Of a DNA stretch of 64,000 bases, positions 9,963 to 19,277 are shown in pieces. Every line of letters begins with the position of its first letter. The first letter of the stretch is position 1. This stretch comes from Borrelia coriaceae. GTDB taxonomy: Bacteria; Spirochaetota; Spirochaetia; Borreliales; Borreliaceae. Where the stretch lies: NCBI RefSeq assembly GCF_023035295.1, contig NZ_CP075076.1:310001-374000 (forward strand), written 5' to 3'. A program made the position numbers and the translations under genes. The notes under the pieces were generated by a model that worked only from the letters and a program-made list of their open reading frames with translations, had not been told where the DNA came from and searched no databases.

Positions 9963-10721
9963 TCACTTACTTTTGTCTAAATCTGCCTGAAATTTAACAG
10001 ACCAAACTTCATAAAATTTTGCAAACTTCTCAGCTATTTCTTTTTGAGAAGTAACAGTAGCCAAAATTTTCCCAGCCTTAATATAACTTAAGATCTGATC
10101 TGAAAGTCCATAAGCCCCATTTAATTCATATCTTGACCTTAATAAAAAGGCCCCTTCTTCTAAGAGACTCAAAGATTTAACAAGGTGGGCTAACTGAACC
10201 TTATAAAAAGGACTCTCAATAACTAAATTTTTTGACAAATTTTTAAAATCAATAAAATTTTTAGCCAAAACAATAAATTTAAGATATACATCCTCTAAAA
10301 ACAGAATCGATTTAGAATCACCCTTGCTAAAATACATTCCCAAATCAATAAGATATCCCAATTTTTTAATAATCAAAAATCGCTCTTCAGGATTCAAATC
10401 AAGCACAAATTTATTATTCATAAGTTCGCTAACAGAGATAAGTACGATAGGACTTACAAATAATGAAAAATCAGAAATAAAACTAAAAAGATTTGTGCGA
10501 AAATCATGATTAACTTTCAATCGAGGCCTTGTGTAAAAATAATTTAATGATGCAATATAACTTAAAACACTTAAGTTCAAATTAATAAAATTAACTGTTA
10601 CACCTGAATCCAGTGCTAGTTTGCCGGATTCTTTTATATGTTTTATATCTTTTAAAGATTGCAAAATAAGATTATCAATAAACAATATTTTTTGATAATT
10701 TTCACTATGCACTAAATCCAT
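9963..10721 (-). CDS. Conserved hypothetical protein (BB0309 position)
   Basis: I do not recognise a domain. The 252-residue product has no signal peptide and no clear transmembrane helix; it is predicted mainly helical, with amphipathic stretches such as LVKSLSLLEEGAFLLRSRYE. The ATG at 10721 is preferred because GGTGGGGG lies six bases before it; a GTG at 10733 falls inside that Shine-Dalgarno. It heads the run that continues through two exported proteins into rsmH. The 446 bp upstream hold no gene, so its promoter should be there. Confidence 0.75.
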   Translation of the reverse strand: MDLVHSENYQKILFIDNLILQSLKDIKHIKESGKLALDSGVTVNFINLNLSVLSYIASLNYFYTRPRLKVNHDFRTNLFSFISDFSLFVSPIVLISVSELMNNKFVLDLNPEERFLIIKKLGYLIDLGMYFSKGDSKSILFLEDVYLKFIVLAKNFIDFKNLSKNLVIESPFYKVQLAHLVKSLSLLEEGAFLLRSRYELNGAYGLSDQILSYIKAGKILATVTSQKEIAEKFAKFYEVWSVKFQADLDKSK

Positions 10722-11167
10722 AAATACCCCCACCCACTTATAATCAATTATTACTTTTCAAAAGCTTTTCTCATGTTTAAAGCTAATATTATTAACATTG
10801 CCACTAACCACTCAAACAACTTCTAAGACATGACCATTATCCAATAATAAAGAAAACTTTAACATAAAGCTTGGTTTCCAAATACATTACTTTTTTATCA
10901 AAATATGCTCCTCTGCAAGACTTATACAATATTAGCAAGATAAGTAACCACAAATATGTGCATATTCTCTGACAATTCCTTTAAATACTTACCCAAGCTC
11001 ACACATACAGATGTAACTTCATAAATTAGTTAAGCTTCTAAACCAATATTATTAGAGATTAAAATTTTACCTCATCTATGCCTGTTAATCTAATTTTCCG
11101 TTTAGAGAATGACACAAAATTCTACATCAACCATACTAAGTTTATGCAAAATACCAGTTATTGCAAA
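10722..11167. other. Gene-free interval of 446 bp
   Basis: No open frame of useful length with a ribosome binding site was seen on either strand, and no tRNA-like cloverleaf or strong terminator hairpin. The interval separates two genes of the same strand and must hold the promoter of the 9963-10721 gene. It may be a degraded gene, but no protein similarity could be seen in it by eye. Confidence 0.5.
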
Positions 11168-12187
11168 TCAAAAACCCAAGGCAGTAAATTGTCTAATACC
11201 TGAAATATCAGATACCAATTTTTTTACGCTTTCAAACAAACCATTTAACTTCTGTCTTATACCCATTTTTTCAGTCTCAAAATTAAATGACAAATCAACA
11301 ATGTCATGATAAGTTTTCCTCAATGTTATGACATCCCCAATCCTTGACCCATCTCTTTTCTTAAGACCATAAAGATCATATAATCGATTCTCTACAAACT
11401 CAATTTTCTTATCAGCACAAATAACACCACAAAGATACTTACTATAAGCCTGGATAATATCTTTAGGCTCATAGTAAGAACTTTTAAGACAACTTACAAG
11501 TTCAAAATAACTATTGTTTATCCTTAAAAGATACTCAGCATTACAAATTAACTCTTTTATATCACTTAAAATATAAGCACCAGCATTCAAGATTAAAATA
11601 TCCCTTAATCTTAAGAGTGCATTACATAAAAATTCATACCAATTAAGCTCCCCTGGCCTAATCTTTAAAATTTCTTCCTCACCTATTGCAGGAAAAAAAA
11701 AGTCTATCTCATCAACTATCCTCTCACTCTCTTCCATACTATCCTTATGCAATTTTTCTTTTAAAAGAAAATCATCATAATCATTTAAATATTGAACATA
11801 TGCTTCATAAGCCAACCTATATTTTTCAAATTGAACAATTAAACTAGCATAATTACACAAAATTGTCAGATTACTTGAAAGATTTTTCAAAACTAAATAC
11901 CGCTGATTCCGAGAATGCATTTCAATTACTACATTAAAAATAGACTTTAATATAATACTAAAAAGTGATTTATTATTAATATAATGATTACTAAAAAGAT
12001 TGTCTGAAAATGCAAATATAACTACCCTTTGTATAATAAACTCTGAAACTAACATACCCTTAGGAGATAGAGAATATCCAACCTCAGCATTTATCCTAAA
12101 CTTAGCAAGTAAAACATAATCATGCTTTTTATCAATCATTATATTACTTTTAGCTCTGCCACCAAACAAATAATAAACTGATGACAA
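11168..12187 (-). CDS. Conserved hypothetical protein (BB0310 position)
   Basis: A 339-residue protein without signal peptide or obvious transmembrane helix and with no recognised domain. It has many aromatic, Leu and charged residues (for example ELNWYEFLCNALLRLRDIL) and is probably an all-helical cytoplasmic protein, somewhat like the 9963-10721 product in composition. The start is uncertain: TTG at 12187 has GGAGGG 14 bases upstream, which is long, and the next in-frame ATG is at 12139 without a clear ribosome binding site. Gaps of 158 bp upstream and 446 bp downstream isolate it. Confidence 0.68.
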   Translation of the reverse strand: MSSVYYLFGGRAKSNIMIDKKHDYVLLAKFRINAEVGYSLSPKGMLVSEFIIQRVVIFAFSDNLFSNHYINNKSLFSIILKSIFNVVIEMHSRNQRYLVLKNLSSNLTILCNYASLIVQFEKYRLAYEAYVQYLNDYDDFLLKEKLHKDSMEESERIVDEIDFFFPAIGEEEILKIRPGELNWYEFLCNALLRLRDILILNAGAYILSDIKELICNAEYLLRINNSYFELVSCLKSSYYEPKDIIQAYSKYLCGVICADKKIEFVENRLYDLYGLKKRDGSRIGDVITLRKTYHDIVDLSFNFETEKMGIRQKLNGLFESVKKLVSDISGIRQFTALGF

Positions 12188-12345
12188 TAATAAATTTTAT
12201 ACCCTCCAGATTCATCCGTAAATGCTATTAACCCATTACTTAGTTTAATAGACACATCTTTAATTAAAACAAAATTTTTTATAAAAAGTTCGACTAACAT
12301 ATAAAAACTTCAAAATAAGCCACATCCATATTCAAATGCCACATA

Positions 12346-13182
12346 TTATAATAACTTATTTTTAAGTCTTCTAACAAAAGTATCTGTACAAAATGATGCA
12401 AAGCGCAAACTCTTATTATCAAGTTTTAGCTCAAAAATAATATCAACACCAAATTTACCAATATTAATGCCATCAACGAAAATTGATGCTGAATTTAATG
12501 AATACCCTTTCTGAAATGAAAGGGAAAGTTTGCTCCCAATTGAAAAAACAAAAGAACGATTATAAACAGAATGCGGAGAAATAGGGGTTAAGATAAAAGC
12601 CTGCAAATCCGATTCTAAAATAGATCCACCTGCTGAGAAAGAATATCCGGTGGAACCTGTAGGAGTTGCAAATATTATCCCATCACTCCTATATGAGAGA
12701 AAATCTTCCGAATTAACCTTAAGATTTACATAAATCAATTTATTAAGAATGCTAGAACGAATAATTACATCATTTAAAGCATACTTGGTAAACATATTAT
12801 TTCCATTATCATAAGCACTAATACTAAGCAAATACTTTCTATGTATCACTAAAGAGTTATCAAAAAACTTATCTATTACTTCTTTAAAATCTTTGGGTTT
12901 TATATCTGCTAAAAAGCCTACTTTGCCCAAATTTATTGAAATAATTGGAATATCAATATCATTTTTCAAAAGCAAGCTACTAGCTAATAAAACCGTACCA
13001 TCGCCACCCAAAGTTATTGCAAAAATCAAATTATCATCAGGCAATATCTCTGAGAATTTATCACCCCCCGCAAATAAACTTAAAACACCATATTTATATT
13101 CAAGATATTTTTGTACTTCACAAGCAAGAACCTCAGCATCTGAATTTGAGTAATTGACGTAAATTAAAACTTTACTCTTCAT
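12346..13182 (-). CDS. nadK: NAD kinase
   Basis: NAD kinase phosphorylates NAD to NADP in the cytoplasm. The 278-residue product carries the family motif ITLGGDGTVL near residue 58, ALNDVII near 135 (Asp where NE is common) and PTGSTGYSFSAGG near 165. The true start is the ATG at 13182 with AAGGA five to six bases upstream; an ATG at 13242 would add 20 residues lying inside cheW. The first 11 bases overlap the end of cheW, so the two genes are translationally linked. Confidence 0.94.
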   Translation of the reverse strand: MKSKVLIYVNYSNSDAEVLACEVQKYLEYKYGVLSLFAGGDKFSEILPDDNLIFAITLGGDGTVLLASSLLLKNDIDIPIISINLGKVGFLADIKPKDFKEVIDKFFDNSLVIHRKYLLSISAYDNGNNMFTKYALNDVIIRSSILNKLIYVNLKVNSEDFLSYRSDGIIFATPTGSTGYSFSAGGSILESDLQAFILTPISPHSVYNRSFVFSIGSKLSLSFQKGYSLNSASIFVDGINIGKFGVDIIFELKLDNKSLRFASFCTDTFVRRLKNKLL

Positions 13183-13702
13183 TATTTTCCTTATATGGAA
13201 TTTTTTCAAATTCACTTTTGTCGAATATCCGTTCAATGTCAATTAAAATTAAATATTCACTATCAAAATTTTCTTCATTCTCAATCCTAACAACACCGGA
13301 TATGTATTTTCTATCCAAAGTTTGCAAAGTCGCAGGAGGTTCTTGCACCTTTGATATATCAAAGCTAATTACCTTCAAAACTTTATCTACAAATATTCCT
13401 AAAAGCTTATCTTTTATATTTACTATTAAATAACCTGTTAAAAGCCTATCTTCTTCGGTTACATAAACAGAAGGGATTTTAAATCTAATATTTAAATTTA
13501 TTAAGGGAATAACACTCCCTCTAAGATTATAAATACCTGTAATATAATCAGGAACATTAGGTATTGCATATATGCTTTCTAAAGGAACTTTAATTACCTC
13601 CCTAATATGCTCTATTGCAACACCATAACTCTCCTTACCTATTTTAAAACATGCAACTTGTAAGCAAGACTTTTTCTCAACAACTTTTTCTTTTAAAGAC
13701 AT
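13172..13702 (-). CDS. cheW: Chemotaxis coupling protein CheW
   Basis: CheW couples chemoreceptors to the histidine kinase CheA. The 176-residue protein is a single CheW domain: FKIGKESYGVAIEHIREVIK near residue 21, then IPNVPDYITGIYNLRGSVIPLINL near 47, the hallmark of the family. Borrelia carries several cheW genes; this one sits at the BB0312 position. AAGGGTG precedes its ATG. It is followed by nadK with an 11 bp overlap, and no other chemotaxis gene is nearby. Confidence 0.95.
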   Translation of the reverse strand: MSLKEKVVEKKSCLQVACFKIGKESYGVAIEHIREVIKVPLESIYAIPNVPDYITGIYNLRGSVIPLINLNIRFKIPSVYVTEEDRLLTGYLIVNIKDKLLGIFVDKVLKVISFDISKVQEPPATLQTLDRKYISGVVRIENEENFDSEYLILIDIERIFDKSEFEKIPYKENNEE

Positions 13703-13723
13703 ATCCTAACACCCTTAAACAAA

Positions 13724-14317
13724 TTAAACATTTGTATCCAATTTAATAAAATCCTTAGATAAAAAATAAATTTCAAAGGAATTTTTCCGAACAGCTTTAG
13801 GTCTAATTTTCTTTACAAGCTTGAAACAATTCTTAAGCTTACAAAAAAGCTGTTCTTCTTCGCCCCCTTGAAAAACTTTAAGCAATAAATTCCCGCCTCT
13901 TACCAAAATTTTAGAAGCCAATTCGACTATTTTCATATTCAAATCAAAAGAATTGCTTGTATCAACTAATCTATTACCAGTAGTCTTAGGTGCAGCATCA
14001 CTTATAATCAAACTATAAGGGCCAAAAGCTTCAATTTTCTGACAAACCTCATTAATGTATATACTACCTTTAATAAAATAAAAATTACTAATAAAATCAA
14101 GGTTTATATCATTAAGGTCAACTGCAACAAGAACTCCATCTTTAAGCTTACCATAAGCATATTGCGAAAAACTGCCAGGAGCTGCCCCAATATCCAATAC
14201 ATTGCCAGAAGAAAACAAAGAAAATCTTTTATCAATTTCTATTAACTTATAAACAGACCTAGCAAGATATCCTTCTTTTTTAGCTTTTCGTGAATACTCA
14301 TCAACAATATCATACAT
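13724..14317 (-). CDS. rlmE: 23S rRNA (uridine(2552)-2'-O)-methyltransferase RlmE (FtsJ/RrmJ)
   Basis: RlmE methylates the 2'-OH of U2552 in 23S rRNA using S-adenosylmethionine. The protein opens with [18 protein letters not shown], typical of the family, then the SAM loop [12 protein letters not shown] near residue 38, the catalytic Asp segment [10 protein letters not shown] near 107 and the catalytic Lys region LLLKVFQGG near 147. I start it at the ATG at 14317 (MYDIVDEYS) rather than a TTG at 14341, because family N-termini begin about here. It is divergent from the polyprenyl synthase. Confidence 0.92.
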   Translation of the reverse strand: MYDIVDEYSRKAKKEGYLARSVYKLIEIDKRFSLFSSGNVLDIGAAPGSFSQYAYGKLKDGVLVAVDLNDINLDFISNFYFIKGSIYINEVCQKIEAFGPYSLIISDAAPKTTGNRLVDTSNSFDLNMKIVELASKILVRGGNLLLKVFQGGEEEQLFCKLKNCFKLVKKIRPKAVRKNSFEIYFLSKDFIKLDTNV

Positions 14318-14343
14318 ATCTATTCTCTTTAATACATTCAATC

Positions 14344-14369
14344 ATTATACTTTTTATTATAATTATAAT
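14344..14369. promoter_or_regulatory. Divergent promoter region between rlmE and the polyprenyl synthase
   Basis: The 53 bp between the two divergent starts contain TATAAT on the plus strand at 14358-14363 and 14364-14369, and TATAAT on the minus strand at 14344-14349, 27 bases before the rlmE ATG. The -35 elements are weak. For the plus-strand gene a -10 this close to the ATG would give a leaderless or nearly leaderless transcript. Confidence 0.4.
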
Positions 14370-14370
14370 T

Positions 14371-15417
14371 ATGCAAAATAAATCATTTTTAGATAAGATC
14401 GAAAAAAACATTAACAATATATTCTCAAAGGATCATTTTCTCAATCTATTTAAAGACAAGGAGTTAAAATTAAAACTTAATATACAAGAAAACGTAATCA
14501 AAACAATTAAAGCTCCAGCGATTGAAATAATAAATAGAGGAGGAAAAAGAATAAGACCAATGTTAATGATTTTATTAGCACATGCATTAGGATATAACAA
14601 TAAAAATACTGAAAATTTATATAATCTAAGCATGCTACTTGAATTACCTCATTCTGGAAGTCTAATTATTGATGATATAGAAGATGGAGCTATTAAAAGA
14701 CGAGGCAAAACTGCCATTCACCTAACTTACGGCCTAGATAATAGCATTAATACAGCAAATTTAATTTACTTTCTACCTGCAAAATTAATACAAACCTCAA
14801 ACCTAAAATCAAGTCAAAAAATATTAATATATGAAAATTTTTTTACAACTCTCTCAAATCTTCATCTAGGGCAAGGAATTGATATCGCATTGCACAATGG
14901 AACATACATTCCAAACATTAACGAATACATATCTTTAGTTGAACTTAAAACAAGTTGCCTTTTCGGAATGATTGGATTTCTAGCTGGAATACTGACAAAC
15001 AATGTAAATAAAGCAAAAAACCTTTATAACACATTTCTAAACCTTGGAACATGTTTTCAAATAATGGATGATATCAAAAACATTAAAGACGGAATTAATG
15101 GCAAAGAGTTTGGAGATGATTTAATTGAAGGGAAAAAAAGTCTACCCATAATATACTTCTTAAAAGAAAAATTATTTGATAAAAAAATCATTCAAGAATT
15201 AGACAAAATTAAAAATAAACCTATAGATGAATCAAAAGAAGCAATATTAAAATTTAGCCATATGATTAACTCATCAAGTGCCATCAAAGATTCTTCAACT
15301 CTTGCAACATCATACCTTAACAAATTTATAGAAGAATTAGATTCATACGCATTGATCAACGAGTATAAAGATATGATAATGAACATTATCAAGACAATAA
15401 AAGAGGAAAATTCATGA
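14371..15417 (+). CDS. Polyprenyl (isoprenyl) diphosphate synthase
   Basis: A trans-prenyltransferase that lengthens allylic diphosphates with isopentenyl diphosphate, presumably for lipid-carrier precursors. The 348-residue protein has GGKRIRPMLMILLA near residue 51, the first Asp-rich motif DDIED near 86, the KTS segment near 191 and the second Asp-rich site MDDIKN near 232, which lacks the usual last Asp (DDxxD). The start is taken as the ATG at 14371; no Shine-Dalgarno precedes it, and the ATG at 14290 would lie inside rlmE. Chain length cannot be told from sequence. It overlaps the next gene by 4 bp. Confidence 0.87.
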   Translation: MQNKSFLDKIEKNINNIFSKDHFLNLFKDKELKLKLNIQENVIKTIKAPAIEIINRGGKRIRPMLMILLAHALGYNNKNTENLYNLSMLLELPHSGSLIIDDIEDGAIKRRGKTAIHLTYGLDNSINTANLIYFLPAKLIQTSNLKSSQKILIYENFFTTLSNLHLGQGIDIALHNGTYIPNINEYISLVELKTSCLFGMIGFLAGILTNNVNKAKNLYNTFLNLGTCFQIMDDIKNIKDGINGKEFGDDLIEGKKSLPIIYFLKEKLFDKKIIQELDKIKNKPIDESKEAILKFSHMINSSSAIKDSSTLATSYLNKFIEELDSYALINEYKDMIMNIIKTIKEENS

Positions 15418-16094
15418 AAAGATATGCAATAATGCTATTTTGGCTAAATATCACTACTCCTATTTATGCAACAATTTCTACAAAAGATATCAATATAAAT
15501 CAAATAGACAAACTTTATACAAAATCAATGCTATTAAAAGAGTTAAAAAAATATGATGAATCCAAAACATTATTAATGCAAATTATAAATCAAGATCCAA
15601 AACAAGTTGATGCATATTTACTAATCGCAGAATTAGAATACTTGATGAACAACTGGTTACAAGCAATAGAACAAGCAAAAACTTATCTACAGATAATTGA
15701 TCTTAAAGATACAAAAAATTATCTTGACATCTCATGGGCATATTTTTTAATTGGAGAGTCAAAAAACTCAATGGACTATATAATGCAATTTATTCAAAAT
15801 AATAAAGAACTACTAAATACCAACATATACATATTAATTGACACTATTGTAAAAAAAGGATTATATCATTTTATACAAGATGAAGATTTAATATTCAATA
15901 TAATAATGAATACTATTTTCCAAATAGAAACATATGATGACATCATATTTACAATTTTTCTAAATAATTTAGCCATAATAAAACAAGCGCCCTTCTATGA
16001 ATTTAACAAAATTAAAATTAAAGATTTAGAATTACAAATTAGAGCTTTAAAAAATATCAAAAATTCGATAAATAATATTGCTAAAACAACTTAG
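15414..16094 (+). CDS. Exported TPR-repeat protein of unknown function
   Basis: A 226-residue protein whose first 20 residues (MLFWLNITTPIYA) look like a signal peptide without a lipobox. Residues about 30-120 hold two or three TPR-like helical pairs, such as KSMLLKELKKYDESKTLLMQ followed by AYLLIAELEYLMNNWLQA. TPRs usually mediate protein-protein contact, here presumably in the periplasm. It overlaps the polyprenyl synthase by 4 bp (ATGA), so the two are co-translated. Its last 14 bases overlap tail-to-tail with the permease gene on the other strand. Confidence 0.8.
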   Translation: MKRYAIMLFWLNITTPIYATISTKDININQIDKLYTKSMLLKELKKYDESKTLLMQIINQDPKQVDAYLLIAELEYLMNNWLQAIEQAKTYLQIIDLKDTKNYLDISWAYFLIGESKNSMDYIMQFIQNNKELLNTNIYILIDTIVKKGLYHFIQDEDLIFNIIMNTIFQIETYDDIIFTIFLNNLAIIKQAPFYEFNKIKIKDLELQIRALKNIKNSINNIAKTT

Positions 16095-16887
16095 TTTTCC
16101 TAAAAAACGAAAGGAATACATTAATTAATATAGCCGCATAAAAGGGCAATGAAAGGGCAAAATAAGAATTTACATAATCCTGAAAATTAAAAAACTTATA
16201 TTCAATAAATATCATCATGAATGCACTTGGTAAAATAAGCCAAGCATTTGTAAATGCAATATATAGTATACAAATAGCAAACCAACCATTATTTAACCCC
16301 AAATCATAAGAATAAACATCAAAATTTATAGCAAGAAATGAACCTGAAATACTTGCTGAAATTAAGGACACAAAAATAGCAAAAGATTTAAAATAATTAC
16401 TAGTTTGTTCACCTAACATATTCTCACAATCATTCAAACGAATAAATTCAAAAACTACCCTAACTTTTGAATAATTCATTATATAAATACTGAAAGTCAA
16501 AAAAACGAAAAAAAATAAAACAAAAAAAATAATAGCAAGATTATTGGCAATATTTAAACTAAATCCTAGAATAAAATTGAAATTAGCCTTCATCAACACC
16601 CTAACTAAAAAATAACAAAACATGTTAATCCCTATACCCGTTATAAAAATGTTATAACCATTTTTTACAAGAAAAGATAAAAAAAATCCGAAGATCAGAC
16701 TAATAAAAATTGTAATAATCACTGAAGCAACTATTCCATACCCCAAATAAATAAAAAGCGATGTCAGAAAAACAGATAAAAAAGAAATGCCCTCAACAGA
16801 TATATTTAGAAGTCCTATTCTTTCGGTATAAAGAATTCCAAGAGCCAAATACGCAAATACTATGGAATGCAAAAAAATACCAAACAT
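16081..16887 (-). CDS. ABC transporter permease, BMP/nucleoside-uptake type
   Basis: A 268-residue inner-membrane permease with about eight hydrophobic segments. The N-terminal pattern GILYTERIGLLNISVEGI matches the conserved motif of the BPD_transp_2 (RbsC/YufQ-like) family, where it usually reads R.GvlNigveG. It is the last gene of a set with a second permease, a double ATPase and a BMP-type binding protein, all adjacent or overlapping. Such sets import ribonucleosides in several bacteria; the substrate here is an inference. AAAAGG precedes the ATG. The 3' end overlaps the convergent TPR gene. Confidence 0.85.
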   Translation of the reverse strand: MFGIFLHSIVFAYLALGILYTERIGLLNISVEGISFLSVFLTSLFIYLGYGIVASVIITIFISLIFGFFLSFLVKNGYNIFITGIGINMFCYFLVRVLMKANFNFILGFSLNIANNLAIIFFVLFFFVFLTFSIYIMNYSKVRVVFEFIRLNDCENMLGEQTSNYFKSFAIFVSLISASISGSFLAINFDVYSYDLGLNNGWFAICILYIAFTNAWLILPSAFMMIFIEYKFFNFQDYVNSYFALSLPFYAAILINVFLSFFRKTKLF

Positions 16888-17820
16888 TTACCTTTTACCT
16901 GAATTAATTAAAAACAATGAAATAAAAATTGATACAGCCTGATATAAACCAATAAACTCAAATTTAAACGAATAATTGATTTTAAGATAATTATTAAATT
17001 CATTCAGCATCGCAAAAAATAAACTAAAACACAATACACATACATAATTAAATCCCGACACTACAGCAACAACAAACCCATTCCAACCAAGTCCAAAAGT
17101 CAATCCTAAAAACAAATAATTTTTAAAAAAAATTAAAAATATTGAACCCACAAGTCCATTTAAAAAAGCACTGGCAAAAACTGTACAAAACTTATACTTA
17201 AACTCATTAATACTAAAAAACTTGCTCAAAGGTTTCCTATCACTCAATATCTCAAGTTTTAATCCTACAATAGTTCTCTTATGCATAAATACATAACATC
17301 CCCAAACTAAAATACTAAATAAAATCAAATATGGCAAAGCAGCATCAAGATAGAATATCTTATCAATACTTCTTGTCTGATTTAAAAGTCCATTTGAGCC
17401 CAAAAGCTTTGATATAAATCCATCAACTAATCTCTGATTTCCATAAGACATTAAAAGACCTGTAAGCATTCCATTTACACCACAAAAGAATGTTAACAAA
17501 AAAGGAATAATGCCTATAATACCAACTAAAAATGAACTTAAAATAAGTATTAATACAAAATTAAAGTACGTAAGCCCAAAAAATTCACACAATACATATG
17601 ATAAAAATGCCCCGAAATAAACTTGACCCTCATCACCAAGAGTCAAGCTATTACTTCTAGCACAAGTTGAAATTCCTGTTGCAACTAATAAGAGCAACAT
17701 AAAATTCCACAACATTACTTTCATATAAGAAAAACAAAAAAAACCATTAAAAAAATAACCAATAATTAAAATACTCAGTGAAAATATTAACAAAATATAT
17801 TCTTTTTTAAATGCTCTCAT
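16888..17820 (-). CDS. ABC transporter permease, BMP/nucleoside-uptake type
   Basis: The second permease of the set (310 residues, about nine membrane segments). It carries ATGISTCARSNSLTLGDEGQ near residue 46, the counterpart of the N-terminal GEG motif in YufP/RbsC-type permeases, and FFCGVNGMLTGLLMSY near 111. Together with the 16081-16887 product it should form the membrane channel. Its start overlaps the ATPase stop by 4 bp, and it abuts the next permease with no gap. Confidence 0.86.
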   Translation of the reverse strand: MRAFKKEYILLIFSLSILIIGYFFNGFFCFSYMKVMLWNFMLLLLVATGISTCARSNSLTLGDEGQVYFGAFLSYVLCEFFGLTYFNFVLILILSSFLVGIIGIIPFLLTFFCGVNGMLTGLLMSYGNQRLVDGFISKLLGSNGLLNQTRSIDKIFYLDAALPYLILFSILVWGCYVFMHKRTIVGLKLEILSDRKPLSKFFSINEFKYKFCTVFASAFLNGLVGSIFLIFFKNYLFLGLTFGLGWNGFVVAVVSGFNYVCVLCFSLFFAMLNEFNNYLKINYSFKFEFIGLYQAVSIFISLFLINSGKR

Positions 17821-19274
17821 ATAAACAACATTTCCTTTAAAATAGTCTTGTCAATACATTCCCTGCTCTCTCTCAATACAATCTCACCAGCCTTGATTGC
17901 TAAAACATCATCAGATAAAAGAAATAGTTCATCCAAATTAGGAGTAATCAAAAGTACAGGCTTCTCATTAGAAAAATTACGAATAAAATTAGATGTCTCT
18001 CTATATGCCCTATAGTCTAAATTACTAAGAGGCGAAAAACAAATTAAAAAACTCTTTGTAATATATTTTTCTCTACAAAGAGCAAGTTTTTTTAAAGTGC
18101 CACATGAAAACTCCAAAGGCTTAGAATAAAAAGTCTTTAGTATTTTGCTATCACAATATCCCATACCGTTTTTTAAAAATCTCTTAAGTTTATTAATAGT
18201 AGACTGCTTAATCAACACTTCATTTTCAAAACTCATTATTTTGGATAAAAAATTATCCAATATAGTCATATTATCAGCAAATAAATTACCAATTCCCAAA
18301 GGCAAAAAACCCGCCTTTATCTCATAAAAATTAATATGTTCATATCTATACCCATTAATTTTTATGCATCCCACAAATGAAATTTCACCTAAAAATAATT
18401 TTTCCCATGTTTTTATTACAGCCTCTTCTGCAATAATTCCTAAAACCCCTCTTTTTTTTAACGAAAAACTAATATCATATTTCCAGAAATCCTCAAAAAA
18501 CAAACTAAATTTTATAAAATCTTCGTTTGGCCCACCACGCCTAACACTTGTAGTAATAAAATTACCGGCAGTAATTTCAAGCTTGCTAAGTATTAGTTCT
18601 TTATTTATTGTTTTAAAACATTTTCCATCTTTTAAAATAATAAATTCGTCACTAAACTTTATAGCATCTCCAATCTCCCTATGCGTAATAAAAAGAGAAG
18701 TAATACCTGCCTTTTTAAGGCCTTGAAGCAATTTAATAAATTCTCTAGCCTCTTTTTGAGAAAAATAAGCAATACTTTCATCAAAAATAATGATCTTCGC
18801 ATTTGGTTTAAGGGAAGAGATAATAAGCAAAAAATATATCTCTTTAATATTCAAATCTTGTATCTTGGTTTCTAGATCAAAAGCAATATTATAAAATTGC
18901 CTAAGCCATTTATAGTATCTATAGGTCTTAGATTTACTCATTGGCATAAAAAATCGAGAATCAAACCAATAAATACTAAGATATTCCCAAGCCTTCAAGT
19001 TCATAGAAAACTTTGGAACCTGAGAGACAATATAAATGCCATTACTCTTTGCTACATCCACATTCCAATTTTTCTGTCTAATATTGTTTACAAATACATC
19101 ACCACTATCAAAATGCATAAACCCAGATATAATTTTTGATAAAGTACTCTTGCCTTCCCCATTCCTCCCAACTATAGTCAAAACTTTAGCTTCTTCAATT
19201 CTTAAATTGACACTATCTAGAATAGGTTCCTCAATATCTGGGAAAGATTTTACTACATTTCTAAACTCTACCAT
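17817..19274 (-). CDS. Double-domain ABC transporter ATPase with asymmetric degenerate sites
   Basis: A 485-residue fusion of two ATP-binding domains, as in RbsA/MglA/YufO. Domain 1 keeps a good Walker A (GRNGEGKST near residue 37) and Walker B with Glu (IIIFDES near 162), but its signature is eroded (LNIKEI instead of LSGGQ). Domain 2 has a ruined Walker A (GIIAEEAVIKTW near 278) and no catalytic Glu (CFSPLSNLD), but keeps a signature-like FSCGTLKKLAL near 390. The pieces needed for one composite site are therefore kept. It powers uptake with the two downstream permeases and the binding protein. Confidence 0.9.
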   Translation of the reverse strand: MVEFRNVVKSFPDIEEPILDSVNLRIEEAKVLTIVGRNGEGKSTLSKIISGFMHFDSGDVFVNNIRQKNWNVDVAKSNGIYIVSQVPKFSMNLKAWEYLSIYWFDSRFFMPMSKSKTYRYYKWLRQFYNIAFDLETKIQDLNIKEIYFLLIISSLKPNAKIIIFDESIAYFSQKEAREFIKLLQGLKKAGITSLFITHREIGDAIKFSDEFIILKDGKCFKTINKELILSKLEITAGNFITTSVRRGGPNEDFIKFSLFFEDFWKYDISFSLKKRGVLGIIAEEAVIKTWEKLFLGEISFVGCIKINGYRYEHINFYEIKAGFLPLGIGNLFADNMTILDNFLSKIMSFENEVLIKQSTINKLKRFLKNGMGYCDSKILKTFYSKPLEFSCGTLKKLALCREKYITKSFLICFSPLSNLDYRAYRETSNFIRNFSNEKPVLLITPNLDELFLLSDDVLAIKAGEIVLRESRECIDKTILKEMLFI

Positions 19275-19277
19275 AAA

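Noticed and set aside
14290-14370. Longer N-terminus for the polyprenyl synthase
   Set aside because: An upstream in-frame ATG would add 27 residues encoded inside rlmE and a hydrophobic run (mostly Ile) not found in the family.
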